Shown here: positions 30,080-37,566 of the stretch, in pieces
Numbering within the stretch: the stretch's first letter is position 1
How the letters are laid out: every line of letters begins with the position of its first letter
Origin: Actibacterium naphthalenivorans
GTDB lineage: Bacteria; Pseudomonadota; Alphaproteobacteria; Rhodobacterales; Rhodobacteraceae
Assembly: GCF_014196965.1 (NCBI RefSeq)
Contig: NZ_JACIEQ010000002.1
Span: 434,001-498,000 of the forward strand
DNA: 64,000 bases
Direction: 5' to 3'
Notes under the pieces: generated by a model
Database searches by the model: none
Seen by the model: the letters and a program-made list of their open reading frames with translations, nothing else
What the model was told of the DNA's origin: nothing
Made by a program: the position numbers and the translations under genes

Positions 30080-30108
30080 GCGATATTTCACGAATCCGCA
30101 AGAGCCAA
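30080..30108 (-). promoter_or_regulatory. Possible sigma-70 promoter of rplU-rpmA
   Basis: On the minus strand TTGGCT (30108-30103) and TATCGC (30085-30080) are separated by 17 bases, leaving a leader of about 80 bases before rplU. Confidence 0.4.
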
Positions 30109-30190
30109 CCCCTTGCAGAGATGCGGCTTATCGGGGAAGAGCCGCCACAAGTCAAGCCGGAATGCCGGTTTTCGGGGGTGCCAGGCCGGC

Positions 30191-31015
30191 TCAGATATCC
30201 TGCCCGGCCATGAACTGGGCCGCGCCCAGCCCCAATTCGCGCGAAATCGCCCGGAACACCACGTCATAGCCCGCAAAGAGCGCCCGGTTCAGCGCCTGCC
30301 CCGCCGGGGTTTCCGACAGGGTGATATAGGCGGACAGATCGGCATCCTCCAGCGGTTCATAGGCCAGCGACAGATAGGAATACATCCATTCCTCCGTCTC
30401 CTGGCGCACGTCGTCTTCCTGCGACCAGACATCGGCCAGCATCTCTTCTTCGCTCAGCTCGAACGGAAACGCGCCGCCATCGCTCAGCCCCCTGTAGAAG
30501 GCGTAATTGGCATTCAGCCCGCCGACCACATTGAACTCGATCAGTTCATTGGCCGTCACGAATTGTTCGAGCAGCTCCAGGCGCGGGTCGTCATCGGCGC
30601 GCATCTCTTCCACCTTCAGCCGGGTCTCGGCATCGACGTCATCGTCCAGCAGGGCGCGCCGGGCCGCGATCTCCAGATCGACGATGCGCGCGCCGAGTTC
30701 CGACGCGAAGAAGGTGGTCAGCGCGGCGACGTCCTGCCCGGCCAGTTCCTGTTCCAGCGCCTCGCGCATGATCTCTTCCATGCGCGATACGTCATAGATG
30801 CGCGCCACCATCGCCTGCCAGCGCGCGCCGCCATGGCCGGCAAACATCTCGGCCTCCAGCTCGCCACCATATTCTATGCCCTCCTGGGCCATGATCTCGA
30901 GCGTCTCTGGCAGCCGCAGCGCGGCCAGCAGATCATCCACCCGCGCGGCGGGATCGGCCCGCAGCGGCAGGGCAAGAGTTACGAAGGCGATGAACGGCAG
31001 AATACGCTGGAACAT
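30191..31015 (-). CDS. DUF2059-type periplasmic protein
   Basis: A 274-residue exported protein with a signal peptide ([20 protein letters not shown]). The region [24 protein letters not shown] and [29 protein letters not shown] matches the DUF2059 pattern, including the helix where a conserved FF/F(Y) pair precedes the catalytic-looking but uncharacterised end. The rest is mainly helical and acidic. No function is established for the family. The start at 31015 gives the signal peptide directly. It lies alone, divergent from tRNA-Ser. Confidence 0.75.
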   Translation of the reverse strand: MFQRILPFIAFVTLALPLRADPAARVDDLLAALRLPETLEIMAQEGIEYGGELEAEMFAGHGGARWQAMVARIYDVSRMEEIMREALEQELAGQDVAALTTFFASELGARIVDLEIAARRALLDDDVDAETRLKVEEMRADDDPRLELLEQFVTANELIEFNVVGGLNANYAFYRGLSDGGAFPFELSEEEMLADVWSQEDDVRQETEEWMYSYLSLAYEPLEDADLSAYITLSETPAGQALNRALFAGYDVVFRAISRELGLGAAQFMAGQDI

Positions 31016-31117
31016 GGGGCACCCGGGCCTTTGCGTCGGTTTGCACAAAGGTAAGGGTCTGGGCGGGGTTTTCCAAGGCGCAATCACGGACCCGAACACG
31101 GACCCGAAAATAACGGC

Positions 31118-31146
31118 TTGCACCGCCCCGCGCTTGGCACTAAATC
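31118..31146 (+). promoter_or_regulatory. Promoter of tRNA-Ser
   Basis: TTGCAC (31118-31123) and TAAATC (31141-31146) are separated by 17 bases; transcription would start about 20 bases before the tRNA 5' end. Confidence 0.55.
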
Positions 31147-31171
31147 CCCCCCTCACAAGCCACTGGCCTGC

Positions 31172-31261
31172 GGAGAGGTGCCGGAGTGGTCGAACGGGGC
31201 GGTCTCGAAAACCGTTGTGGGTGCAAGCCCACCCAGGGTTCGAATCCCTGTCTCTCCGCCA
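31172..31261 (+). tRNA. tRNA-Ser (anticodon CGA)
   Basis: A 90-base class II tRNA. The acceptor stem GGAGAGG pairs with TCTCTCC (one G-T), the anticodon stem GCGGT/ACCGT encloses the loop CTCGAAA with anticodon CGA, a long variable arm (GTGGGTGCAAGCCCAC) is present, and the T arm reads AGGGTTCGAATCCCT. Discriminator G and an encoded CCA follow. It reads UCG codons. It marks the left side of the accessory-looking region. Confidence 0.96.
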
Positions 31262-31437
31262 TTTTGAGCTGCGCTTGCCGCATCCAATAGCCTATGTGCC
31301 GTCGATCACCGCCCGCCCAAGAGTTTGAGTTTATCTTGGATTTCCGAGGTGAATTTGATGAATCAGTTCTTCTTGAGAGACCCCGCCATGTCGCGGGCAG
31401 GCACCGGTGTTGAGCGCCGCCGCACTGCTCTTTCTGC

Positions 31438-32310
31438 CTATTGCAGCGAAACGCCGTCCAAGTGCTGCAACTTGTCCGGGTTTCGGGTGATATAGATGGC
31501 GACCACCTTTTCTTGGTCGATCTGCAAGGCTGTAGTCTGAACAATCCCGTCTTTCTCGACCGTGATGAAACCGGGAAGCCCGTCGATCAAGGCAAAACGG
31601 ACCAGTAGCGATGGCGCTGCGCCGAACTCCTGTGCGAGCTGTTCGTGACGTGCCATCACCTCGTCTATGCCGATCAACGGGCGTGACGAAGCGGGCACTT
31701 TGCCTCCGCCATCGGTGCTGGCGATTACATCCTGCGCGAGAAGTGAGTGCAGTGTTTTCATATCCCCACTGCGTGATGCGGTGTAGAAGGCGGTCGCGAT
31801 TTCCAGCCCATGCTCTTTCGTCACGGGGAAGCGGGGGCGCGCGGCCTCGATATGGTTGCGAGCCCGGCTTGCCAGCTTGCGGCAGGCAGCCGTTTCGCGG
31901 TCTATGACGTTTGCAATGTCGTCGAACCCCATGCCAAAGACATCGTGAAGCAGGAATGCCGCGCGTTCCAACGGAGAAAGGCGCTCCAAGGCGATCATCA
32001 GCGGGAGCGTGATATCATCAATGGAATCCGGTTCCTCGGTATTGATGATGGGTTCGGGCAGCGATGGGCCGACATAAGTCTCACGTCTCCGGCGCGCGGA
32101 TTTCAGCTCGTTCAGGCAAAGCCGGGTGACAATGGTGTGCAGGAACGCCACTGGCTGGCGCACGACATTTTGGTCAGTGGCCAGCCAACGCAGGTAGGCA
32201 TCCTGGACGATATCTTCCGCATCCGCCACCGAGCCAAGCATCCGGTAAGCCAAACGAACAAGCCGAGGCCGGATTTCGGAAAATGTTGGATCGGACTGAA
32301 TATCATTCAT
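31438..32310 (-). CDS. ECF41-family sigma factor with fused SnoaL-like domain
   Basis: An extracytoplasmic-function sigma factor of 290 residues. Region 2 (LAYRMLGSVADAEDIVQDAYLRW) and region 4 (LSPLERAAFLLHDVFGMGFDDIA) are followed by a C-terminal SnoaL-like domain. That domain carries the two ECF41 signatures, DGGGK and NPDKL, which modulate activity in place of an anti-sigma factor. It starts 25 bases after the monooxygenase-like gene and is probably co-transcribed with it from an ECF41-type promoter. Known ECF41 sigmas usually sit beside carboxymuconolactone-decarboxylase or oxidoreductase genes; the partner here differs. Confidence 0.92.
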   Translation of the reverse strand: MNDIQSDPTFSEIRPRLVRLAYRMLGSVADAEDIVQDAYLRWLATDQNVVRQPVAFLHTIVTRLCLNELKSARRRRETYVGPSLPEPIINTEEPDSIDDITLPLMIALERLSPLERAAFLLHDVFGMGFDDIANVIDRETAACRKLASRARNHIEAARPRFPVTKEHGLEIATAFYTASRSGDMKTLHSLLAQDVIASTDGGGKVPASSRPLIGIDEVMARHEQLAQEFGAAPSLLVRFALIDGLPGFITVEKDGIVQTTALQIDQEKVVAIYITRNPDKLQHLDGVSLQ

Positions 32311-32335
32311 CGTGCCAATACCCTGTCGGGGTTTC

Positions 32336-32674
32336 CTATGCTGCGTGTACAGTATCGACCTTGTAGAGACTTGGTGCGACCGATTTTGCGAGGCCTGCGA
32401 ATTGCTTGAGCTGCGCCTGCGTCTCTGGCTTTTTCATGAAGCCCTCGAAATCTTCCTTGGTCGCCCATTGCGCATAGTTCACAACCTTCATGCCATCCAG
32501 GCTGTTGTGAATGCAGACCGAGATGAAGCCAGGCTGATGTCGGATGGTGCTTTCCGTCGAGGCCGCGAGGGCTTCAGCCAATTCGGCCTGCTTCTCGGGA
32601 TCGACCTCATAGACATTAATCAGGGTCAGGCACTTCGCCTTTGGATCGATTATTGTGGTATTTTCGTTGGCCAT
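32336..32674 (-). CDS. Antibiotic-biosynthesis-monooxygenase-like (ABM) protein
   Basis: A 112-residue protein with a ferredoxin-like dimeric alpha/beta fold of the ABM type: LTLINVYEVDPEKQAELAEAL, then HQPGFISVCIHNSLDGMKVVNYAQWATKEDFEGFM. Members include quinol or flavin-free oxygenases and many uncharacterised proteins; no cofactor site is visible. A strong AAGGAG site precedes the ATG. It lies directly behind an ECF41-type promoter and ahead of the ECF41 gene, so it is the likely primary target of that sigma factor, perhaps in oxidising small aromatic or quinone substrates (inferred). Confidence 0.85.
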   Translation of the reverse strand: MANENTTIIDPKAKCLTLINVYEVDPEKQAELAEALAASTESTIRHQPGFISVCIHNSLDGMKVVNYAQWATKEDFEGFMKKPETQAQLKQFAGLAKSVAPSLYKVDTVHAA

Positions 32675-32709
32675 CTTTGTCTCCTTTGAAATGTGGCTAC
32701 TAAAAGGAT

Positions 32710-32736
32710 GACAAGGCAGGCTCTCCAGATGTGACA
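32710..32736 (-). promoter_or_regulatory. ECF41-type promoter
   Basis: Reading the minus strand: TGTCACA (32736-32730), exactly 16 bases, then TGTC (32713-32710). The published ECF41 consensus is TGTCACA-N16-CGTC, so one of eleven positions differs. The monooxygenase-like gene starts 36 bases downstream. Confidence 0.75.
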
Positions 32737-32961
32737 TCGCTGCGCGAAAAATCTTACTGAGGAGAGGCGCTAACTCCGCGCATGGAACAAAATCAGTCAT
32801 TTTGGAGGGCTATAGCGTAGACGTAGTTCTCGGTTTCGTCGGCTTCGGCCCGCCATGTTACTTTTCCATTCAATGCGTTACGAGATCTCGCAACAATGGC
32901 GCATACATGGATGCGGATTTCCGCATGTGGGCGCACAAGGGATATGCGCCCACAATTCAGC

Positions 32962-33363
32962 TTAGAACGGGATGTAATCGGTAGGACCCGGATCATGGTC
33001 ATCTGATGGATCGTGAGCATCGTCGACGGTGCGCGTTACATGAGAAGCATTGGTATCGCTGATCAAAACTGCCGCTTTTGTAACCTCATCAAACGGCGTG
33101 TTGCTCGTCACACACATCACTCCGAACTCATCATAGCCCGGCAATTGCTGATCGCTCGCGTAAGTCGCCAAGAATACAGACGCACCAAAACCCTGCAAAT
33201 CAGGAAGAGCCTCACCAGGGGCAAGCTCGCTCCGCCCGCAGGAACAATCGTTTTCTGGGAAGGTTCCCCCGCGCACCGCAGGGCACGCCCGCGCGAAAAC
33301 GGCACAGCCCCGCCGTTTCGGGCGGGGCTGAGATTCATGTTGCGCTGCGTAAAAGGCCGCCAC
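32962..33363 (-). pseudogene. Unassigned open frame, possible gene remnant
   Basis: A 133-codon frame, unlike anything I recognise. Its last 80 codons read plausibly as protein (GFGASVFLATYASDQQLPGYDEFGVM, in part) and end in an acidic tail with DPSDDHDPGPTDYIPF; the first 50 codons overlap a GC hairpin and look non-coding. Base composition is richer in A+T than the surroundings. It may be a small gene with a non-ATG start or the remnant of a lost gene. In the rest of 32737-33400 I see nothing coding. Confidence 0.3.
33305..33330 (-). terminator. Possible terminator downstream of the MBL gene
   Basis: A 10-bp perfect stem CAGCCCCGCC/GGCGGGGCTG with a 6-base loop, 71 bases after the MBL-fold stop. 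It is followed on the minus strand only by a broken T-run (GTTTTCG), so intrinsic termination is uncertain. Confidence 0.45.
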
Positions 33364-33400
33364 TCCCCTCGGCGCGGCTGAAGGCTGTGGCGGCTGCGGA

Positions 33401-34270
33401 TCAGCGGCTTTGGAATGCGTTGAGGGGCAGCTTCAGGTAGGATCGGCCGTTGTCCTCGGGTTCGGGAAGGCGGCCGCCGCGGATATTTACCTGCAAGGCG
33501 GCCAGCATCAGCTTGGGCAGCGGCAGGGTCGCATCGCGGGCATCGCGCACGGCGCGGTACTCGGCCTCGGACGGAGCGCCCTTCCAGTGGATGTTCTCCG
33601 CGCGGTGTTCGGCCACCGTGGCCTCGCATTGCGCCTCACGGTTCGGGGCGTAGTCGTGGCCCACGAAGATCCGCGTCTCTTCTGGCAGGGCGAGGATGGC
33701 ACAGATGCTGTCATAAAGCGCGCTGGAACTGCCGCCCGGGAAATCGGCGCGCGAGCTGCCACTGTCCGGCATCATCAGCGTGTCATGCACGAAGGCCGCA
33801 TCGCCCGCGACATAGGTGATGGATGCCAGCGTATGCCCCGGCGAAAACATCACCGTCACCGGCACGTTGCCCACCATGAAGCTGTCGCCATCCGCGAACA
33901 GATGGTCCCATTGGCGGCCGTCGGTCGGGAAATCCTCGGGCAGGTTGTAGATGCCTTGCCACAGCTTTTGAACCTCGATCACCTTTTCCCCGATGGCGGT
34001 GGGCGCGCCCGTCTGCGACTTGAGCCACTGCGCCGCCGAAAAGTGATCGGCGTGCGGATGGGTATCGAGGATCCAGTCAAGCTCGATCCCCGTTTCGCGC
34101 ACGTATTCCAGAAGACGCTCGGCATTCGCGGTAGAGGTCGCGCCGGCCAGCGGATCGAAATCGAGGACCGGGTCGACAATGGCGCCTTTCATCGTGTCGG
34201 GATCATGAAAGACGTATTGCCAGCTTCCGGTCGGTTTGTCCCAGAACGCTTTGACGATGGGATTGGTCAT
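33401..34270 (-). CDS. MBL-fold hydrolase, persulfide-dioxygenase-like
   Basis: A 289-residue metallo-beta-lactamase-fold protein. The metal motif is THPHADHFSAA, with further ligands in SPGHT, HDT and GHDY. Segments DPVLDFDPLAGATSTANAERL and DTLMMPDSGSSRADFPGGSS place it with the Blh/ETHE1-like group, iron enzymes that oxidise glutathione persulfide to sulfite. It is followed upstream by Dps and a peroxiredoxin under a divergent OxyR, which fits a role in reactive sulfur or peroxide defence. The start at 34270 is 61 bases after Dps. Confidence 0.82.
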   Translation of the reverse strand: MTNPIVKAFWDKPTGSWQYVFHDPDTMKGAIVDPVLDFDPLAGATSTANAERLLEYVRETGIELDWILDTHPHADHFSAAQWLKSQTGAPTAIGEKVIEVQKLWQGIYNLPEDFPTDGRQWDHLFADGDSFMVGNVPVTVMFSPGHTLASITYVAGDAAFVHDTLMMPDSGSSRADFPGGSSSALYDSICAILALPEETRIFVGHDYAPNREAQCEATVAEHRAENIHWKGAPSEAEYRAVRDARDATLPLPKLMLAALQVNIRGGRLPEPEDNGRSYLKLPLNAFQSR

Positions 34271-34331
34271 GTCTCTGCTCCTTGTCGTTCTTTCGTGCGC
34301 TGGCCAGGCCTGTGCTCCCGGCCAGCATGGC

Positions 34332-34775
34332 CTAGCGGGCGCTGGCCTTCATCATCCAGAGTTCCTTTTCGTGCCACTCCAGCCGATCGGTCAGGAGCCC
34401 GGCGGACACCTCGTCGCCTGCGTCACCGGCGGTGCCGATGGCGTCGCGCAGGGTGGCGGCGAGCGCTTCGTGTCCAGCGATGAGTTTCTCGACCATCTCC
34501 TCTGCGGATTGCGCGGGCGCGTCTTCGGCGCCCGCATTGGTCATGAGATCCGCTACGGTGCCGGGGGCGTAGGCACCCTGAATGCGGATACGCTCGGCGA
34601 TGTCATCCAGCGCGCCCCAGAGGTTCTGGTACTGCGCTTCGAACACGGCGTGCAATTGGCGAAAATCCGGGCCTTCGACATTCCAGTGATAGCCGTGGGT
34701 TTGCACATAGAGGCGGAAGGTCTGGCTGAGTACGGCGTTGAGGGCGTCGATGTTCGCTTGGGTCGCGGTGGTCAT
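34332..34775 (-). CDS. dps: Dps/ferritin-like DNA-protection protein
   Basis: A 147-residue four-helix ferritin-like protein. The ferroxidase region is seen in LYVQTHGYHWNVEGPDFRQLHAVFEAQYQNLW (His, Asp and Glu ligands with conserved spacing) and in RLEWHEKELWMM. Dps shells oxidise Fe(II) with peroxide and so prevent hydroxyl-radical damage. It sits between the persulfide-dioxygenase-like gene and the peroxiredoxin in what looks like an OxyR-controlled operon; a GGAGG-type site precedes the ATG at 34775. Confidence 0.92.
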   Translation of the reverse strand: MTTATQANIDALNAVLSQTFRLYVQTHGYHWNVEGPDFRQLHAVFEAQYQNLWGALDDIAERIRIQGAYAPGTVADLMTNAGAEDAPAQSAEEMVEKLIAGHEALAATLRDAIGTAGDAGDEVSAGLLTDRLEWHEKELWMMKASAR

Positions 34776-34836
34776 GGGTCTGCCTCCTGAAATGAATTGA
34801 AAGGGGGGCGGGCCCCAGCGGGCCCGCCCGACAGCG

Positions 34837-35481
34837 TCACAGCGTCCGCGTCGAGAAATACCAGTCGACGGTATCAAAGCCTTCGCCTGCACGCGCCACT
34901 GCGGCTTCGGGTGTCGCGGGTGTCGGCACGATGACAGGCTCGCCGGGTTTCCAGTTCTCGGGCATCGCACATTTGTGCTCGTCAGCGGTCTGCATCGCGA
35001 CCAGCAGGCGGTAGATCTCGTCGACAGAGCGGCCCGCATTCATCGGATAGTAGACCATGGCGCGCAGCACCCCCTCGGGGTCGATCAGGAAGGTCGCGCG
35101 CACCGCCGCTGTATCAGAGGCCCCCGGCTGGATCATGCCATACGCCTGGGCCACCGCCATGTTCAGGTCTGCGATGATCGGAAAGCGCACATCCACGCCG
35201 AACTTCTCCTTGATGTTCAGCACCCAGGCGATGTGGCTGTAGTGGCTGTCGATGGACAGGCCCAAAAGCTCTGTGCTGCGCGCGGCGAAATCATCATGTT
35301 TTCTGGCGAAAGCGATGAATTCCGTGGTGCAAACGGGCGTGAAATCGGCAGGGTGCGAGAACAGGACAAGCCACTTGCCGCGATAATCCTCAAGCGTTTT
35401 ACGGCCATGGGTTGTGGGGGCATCAAAGGCGGGGGCGGCTTCATTCAGACGCGCGCCGGTGTGTTGGGTTTGATCGGTCAT
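34837..35481 (-). CDS. Peroxiredoxin (Prx6/1-Cys type)
   Basis: A thiol peroxidase of 214 residues. The peroxidatic Cys is in SHPADFTPVCTTEF, the signature of the Prx6 group, and the C-terminal extension has DEIYRLLVAMQTADEHKCAMPENWKPGE, with a further Cys. Reduction of peroxide or organic hydroperoxide is expected. It is the first gene after the OxyR intergenic region, 105 bases from the divergent OxyR start, and so the probable head of the operon with dps and the MBL gene. Confidence 0.93.
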   Translation of the reverse strand: MTDQTQHTGARLNEAAPAFDAPTTHGRKTLEDYRGKWLVLFSHPADFTPVCTTEFIAFARKHDDFAARSTELLGLSIDSHYSHIAWVLNIKEKFGVDVRFPIIADLNMAVAQAYGMIQPGASDTAAVRATFLIDPEGVLRAMVYYPMNAGRSVDEIYRLLVAMQTADEHKCAMPENWKPGEPVIVPTPATPEAAVARAGEGFDTVDWYFSTRTL

Positions 35482-35547
35482 TTTTTGCTGTCCTTCTTAT
35501 CAGCGTCTCGATGAAACAAAGATAGCCGCTGGACACTTATAGATGAA

Positions 35548-35584
35548 ATTGAATATAACTCTAGGAGTTATAGGTTAGATCTAT
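35548..35584. promoter_or_regulatory. OxyR-type operator between peroxiredoxin and OxyR genes
   Basis: Four tetranucleotides ATTG (35548), CTCT (35559), ATAG (35570) and CTAT (35581) are separated by exactly 7 bases each, matching the OxyR consensus ATAG-N7-CTAT-N7-ATAG-N7-CTAT at 14 of 16 positions. The site ends 2 bases before the oxyR ATG, fitting autorepression. A competing reading is the perfect palindrome TATAACTC-TAG-GAGTTATA at 35554-35572, a generic LysR T-N11-A motif. Confidence 0.7.
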
Positions 35585-35586
35585 CA

Positions 35587-36516
35587 ATGCTGACCCTTCG
35601 CCAATTGCGTTTTCTGACCGCCGTCGCCGAGACGTTGAATTTCTCGCGCGCGGCTGAAATCTGCTTTGTCACCCAACCAACTCTCAGTGCCGGGATCAAG
35701 GAGCTGGAAGAGCGTTTGGGCGTGCAGTTGATCGAAAGGACCCGGCGCAGCGTCATGCTGACCCCCTTGGGCGAAGAGATCGCCGCCCGTGCCCGGCGTC
35801 TGTTGCTGGACGCCGCCGAGATCGAGACCCTCGCCCAGGCCCATCAAAACCCGTTCGAAGGCGATCTCAAGCTCGGCTCGATCCCGACGATCGGGCCCTA
35901 CCTGCTGCCCCGTGCCCTGCCCGCGATCCGGAGCGCCTTTCCGAAGCTGCGCGTTTACCTGCGGGAAGAGATGACCGAGAGTCTGATCGAGGGTCTCGCC
36001 GCGGGGCGTCTCGACCTGGTGTTGATCGCCCTGCCTTTCGAGACCGGCGCACTGGATATCCTGCCGCTGTTCGAAGACGGCTATCAACTGGCCTCTCCGT
36101 CCGGCTGGCCCACGCCGCAAGGTGCCGAAGCACTGACGCAAAGCGGGCAGCTGATGCTCCTCGAGAAGGGTCATTGCCTCCAGCGTCATGCGCTGGAAGC
36201 CTATCCGGGGCGCATATCTGCCGCTGAAGACAGCTTTGCCGCGACCAGCCTGACCACCTTGATCGCCATGGTTTCCGAAGGCTTGGGGATCACCCTCTTG
36301 CCAAACCTCGCGGTGGAGGCTGGCGTGGTCGGAACCGAACAGGTGCAGCTGACGCCCCTCCCCGACGCCTGCCCCCGTCATGTGGTTCTTGCCTGGCGCC
36401 CTGGGTCCGCGCGGTCAGAGCTCTTCAGCAAGCTCGGCGCCCTGTTGCGGCGCAAACGTCAAGAACTGTCAGATGTCACCACCCGGGCCAGCGTCGAAAC
36501 CTCGGAACAAACGTAA
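35587..36516 (+). CDS. oxyR: OxyR-family LysR-type regulator with one redox cysteine
   Basis: A 309-residue LysR regulator. The winged helix (LRQLRFLTAVAETLNFSRAAEI, CFVTQPTLSAGIKELEERLG) is followed by an OxyR-like effector domain: IPTIGPYLLPRALP, then LLEKGHCLQRHALE holding Cys197 (E. coli Cys199), and TSLTTLIAMVSEGLGITLLP. The partner equivalent to Cys208 is Tyr206, so the intramolecular disulfide of E. coli OxyR cannot form. A canonical OxyR-type operator overlaps its start. It is divergent from the peroxiredoxin-dps-MBL genes. Confidence 0.88.
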   Translation: MLTLRQLRFLTAVAETLNFSRAAEICFVTQPTLSAGIKELEERLGVQLIERTRRSVMLTPLGEEIAARARRLLLDAAEIETLAQAHQNPFEGDLKLGSIPTIGPYLLPRALPAIRSAFPKLRVYLREEMTESLIEGLAAGRLDLVLIALPFETGALDILPLFEDGYQLASPSGWPTPQGAEALTQSGQLMLLEKGHCLQRHALEAYPGRISAAEDSFAATSLTTLIAMVSEGLGITLLPNLAVEAGVVGTEQVQLTPLPDACPRHVVLAWRPGSARSELFSKLGALLRRKRQELSDVTTRASVETSEQT

Positions 36517-36825
36517 AGGCTTCCGCCCCATTCGCACATCCGCCTTCGCTGACGAAGTTAAGAGACAGCATCGGAAACAGGTTCAATTTGGAATTCCCAT
36601 CGACCAGCCCATGGTCAGCCTTTCGGATACGGGCGTCGGTTCCTACGAAACTGTTATGGCACATCCGATGCCGTCTGGGGGCATCCGCCGCATCAGTTCA
36701 GCTGTCTCTCCACCACCTGTCAATTTGGGAATACCGCAGCCGCATGTTTCAAAGCCAAGCCGCATCGCGGGGAGCGAGGGACCTGGCTCTTGGAGTGCCC
36801 AATTCTGGCACAGGCCCCTGAGCTA
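36517..36825. other. Intergenic region, no gene seen
   Basis: About 309 bases between the ends of oxyR and the convergent ABC gene. No frame has a plausible start and composition, and I see no hairpin with a T-run. Confidence 0.5.
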
Positions 36826-37566
36826 TCATATCGACGCCTGCAAAAGCTGTTGCGAATAGGGGTGGGTCGCCCGCATTTGGCGCAGCGCTGCGACATCCAT
36901 GACCTCGACGATTTCTCCGTCTTTCATCACTGCCAGGCGGTCGCACACATGGCTCACCACCGACAGGTCATGCGAGACCATGAGATAGGTCAATCCATGA
37001 TCCGCCCGCAAATCCGCCAACAGGTTGAGGACTTCGGCCTGAACAGACACATCCAGGGCCGAGGTCGGTTCATCGAGCAGCAACAGTTTTGGCTCAGGCG
37101 CCAGTGCGCGGGCGATGGCCACGCGTTGCCGTTGCCCCCCTGACAGCTGATGCGGGTAACGGAAGCGGAACTTTTGTCCCAACCCCACGTCATCCAACAG
37201 CCGAACAACCCGCGCGTCGATGTCGCGAAAGCCATGCAAATACAGGGTTTCCCCCAAAACCTGATCAACGGAATGACGGGGGTGAAGTGATGCATAGGGA
37301 TCCTGGAAGACCATTTGCACGGTTTTGTAGAACGCGTTCGGGCGTCTTCTTCCAAGGCTCATACCGTTGACGTTGATCCCGCCGGACCACTGTGGCGCAA
37401 GCCCGCTGATCGCGCGCAGAATGGTCGATTTTCCGGACCCGCTTTCGCCCACGAGACCAAAGCTCTCGCCCTCTTCAACCGTAAAATTCGCGCCCTTCAC
37501 GGCATCCACCCGATCCCGGCCCGCTCCGAACCACACGTTGAGCGCCTTGACTTCCAGCATCTTCAT
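36826..37566 (-). CDS. Dipeptide/oligopeptide ABC transporter ATP-binding protein (DppF-like)
   Basis: The second ATPase of a peptide-type importer, 246 residues. Walker A GESGSGKST, Q-loop VFQDPYASLHPR, signature LSGGQRQRVAIARAL, Walker B LLLLDEPTSALDVS, and H-loop MVSHDLSVVSH are intact. It is shorter than E. coli DppF (about 334) because the C-terminal peptide-transporter extension is truncated to HPYSQQLLQASI. Its start overlaps the stop of the DppD-like gene by 4 bases. It is the last gene of a dipeptidase-ABC operon. Confidence 0.92.
   Translation of the reverse strand: MKMLEVKALNVWFGAGRDRVDAVKGANFTVEEGESFGLVGESGSGKSTILRAISGLAPQWSGGINVNGMSLGRRRPNAFYKTVQMVFQDPYASLHPRHSVDQVLGETLYLHGFRDIDARVVRLLDDVGLGQKFRFRYPHQLSGGQRQRVAIARALAPEPKLLLLDEPTSALDVSVQAEVLNLLADLRADHGLTYLMVSHDLSVVSHVCDRLAVMKDGEIVEVMDVAALRQMRATHPYSQQLLQASI

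Noticed and set aside
31172-31261. Active integration site of a genomic island at tRNA-Ser
   Set aside because: No integrase gene and no second copy of the tRNA 3' end were found in the window.
35554-35572. Perfect palindrome TATAACTC-TAG-GAGTTATA as a separate LysR operator
   Set aside because: It lies inside the 37-bp OxyR-type element; the four correctly spaced tetranucleotides explain the site better, so it is kept only as an alternative reading.
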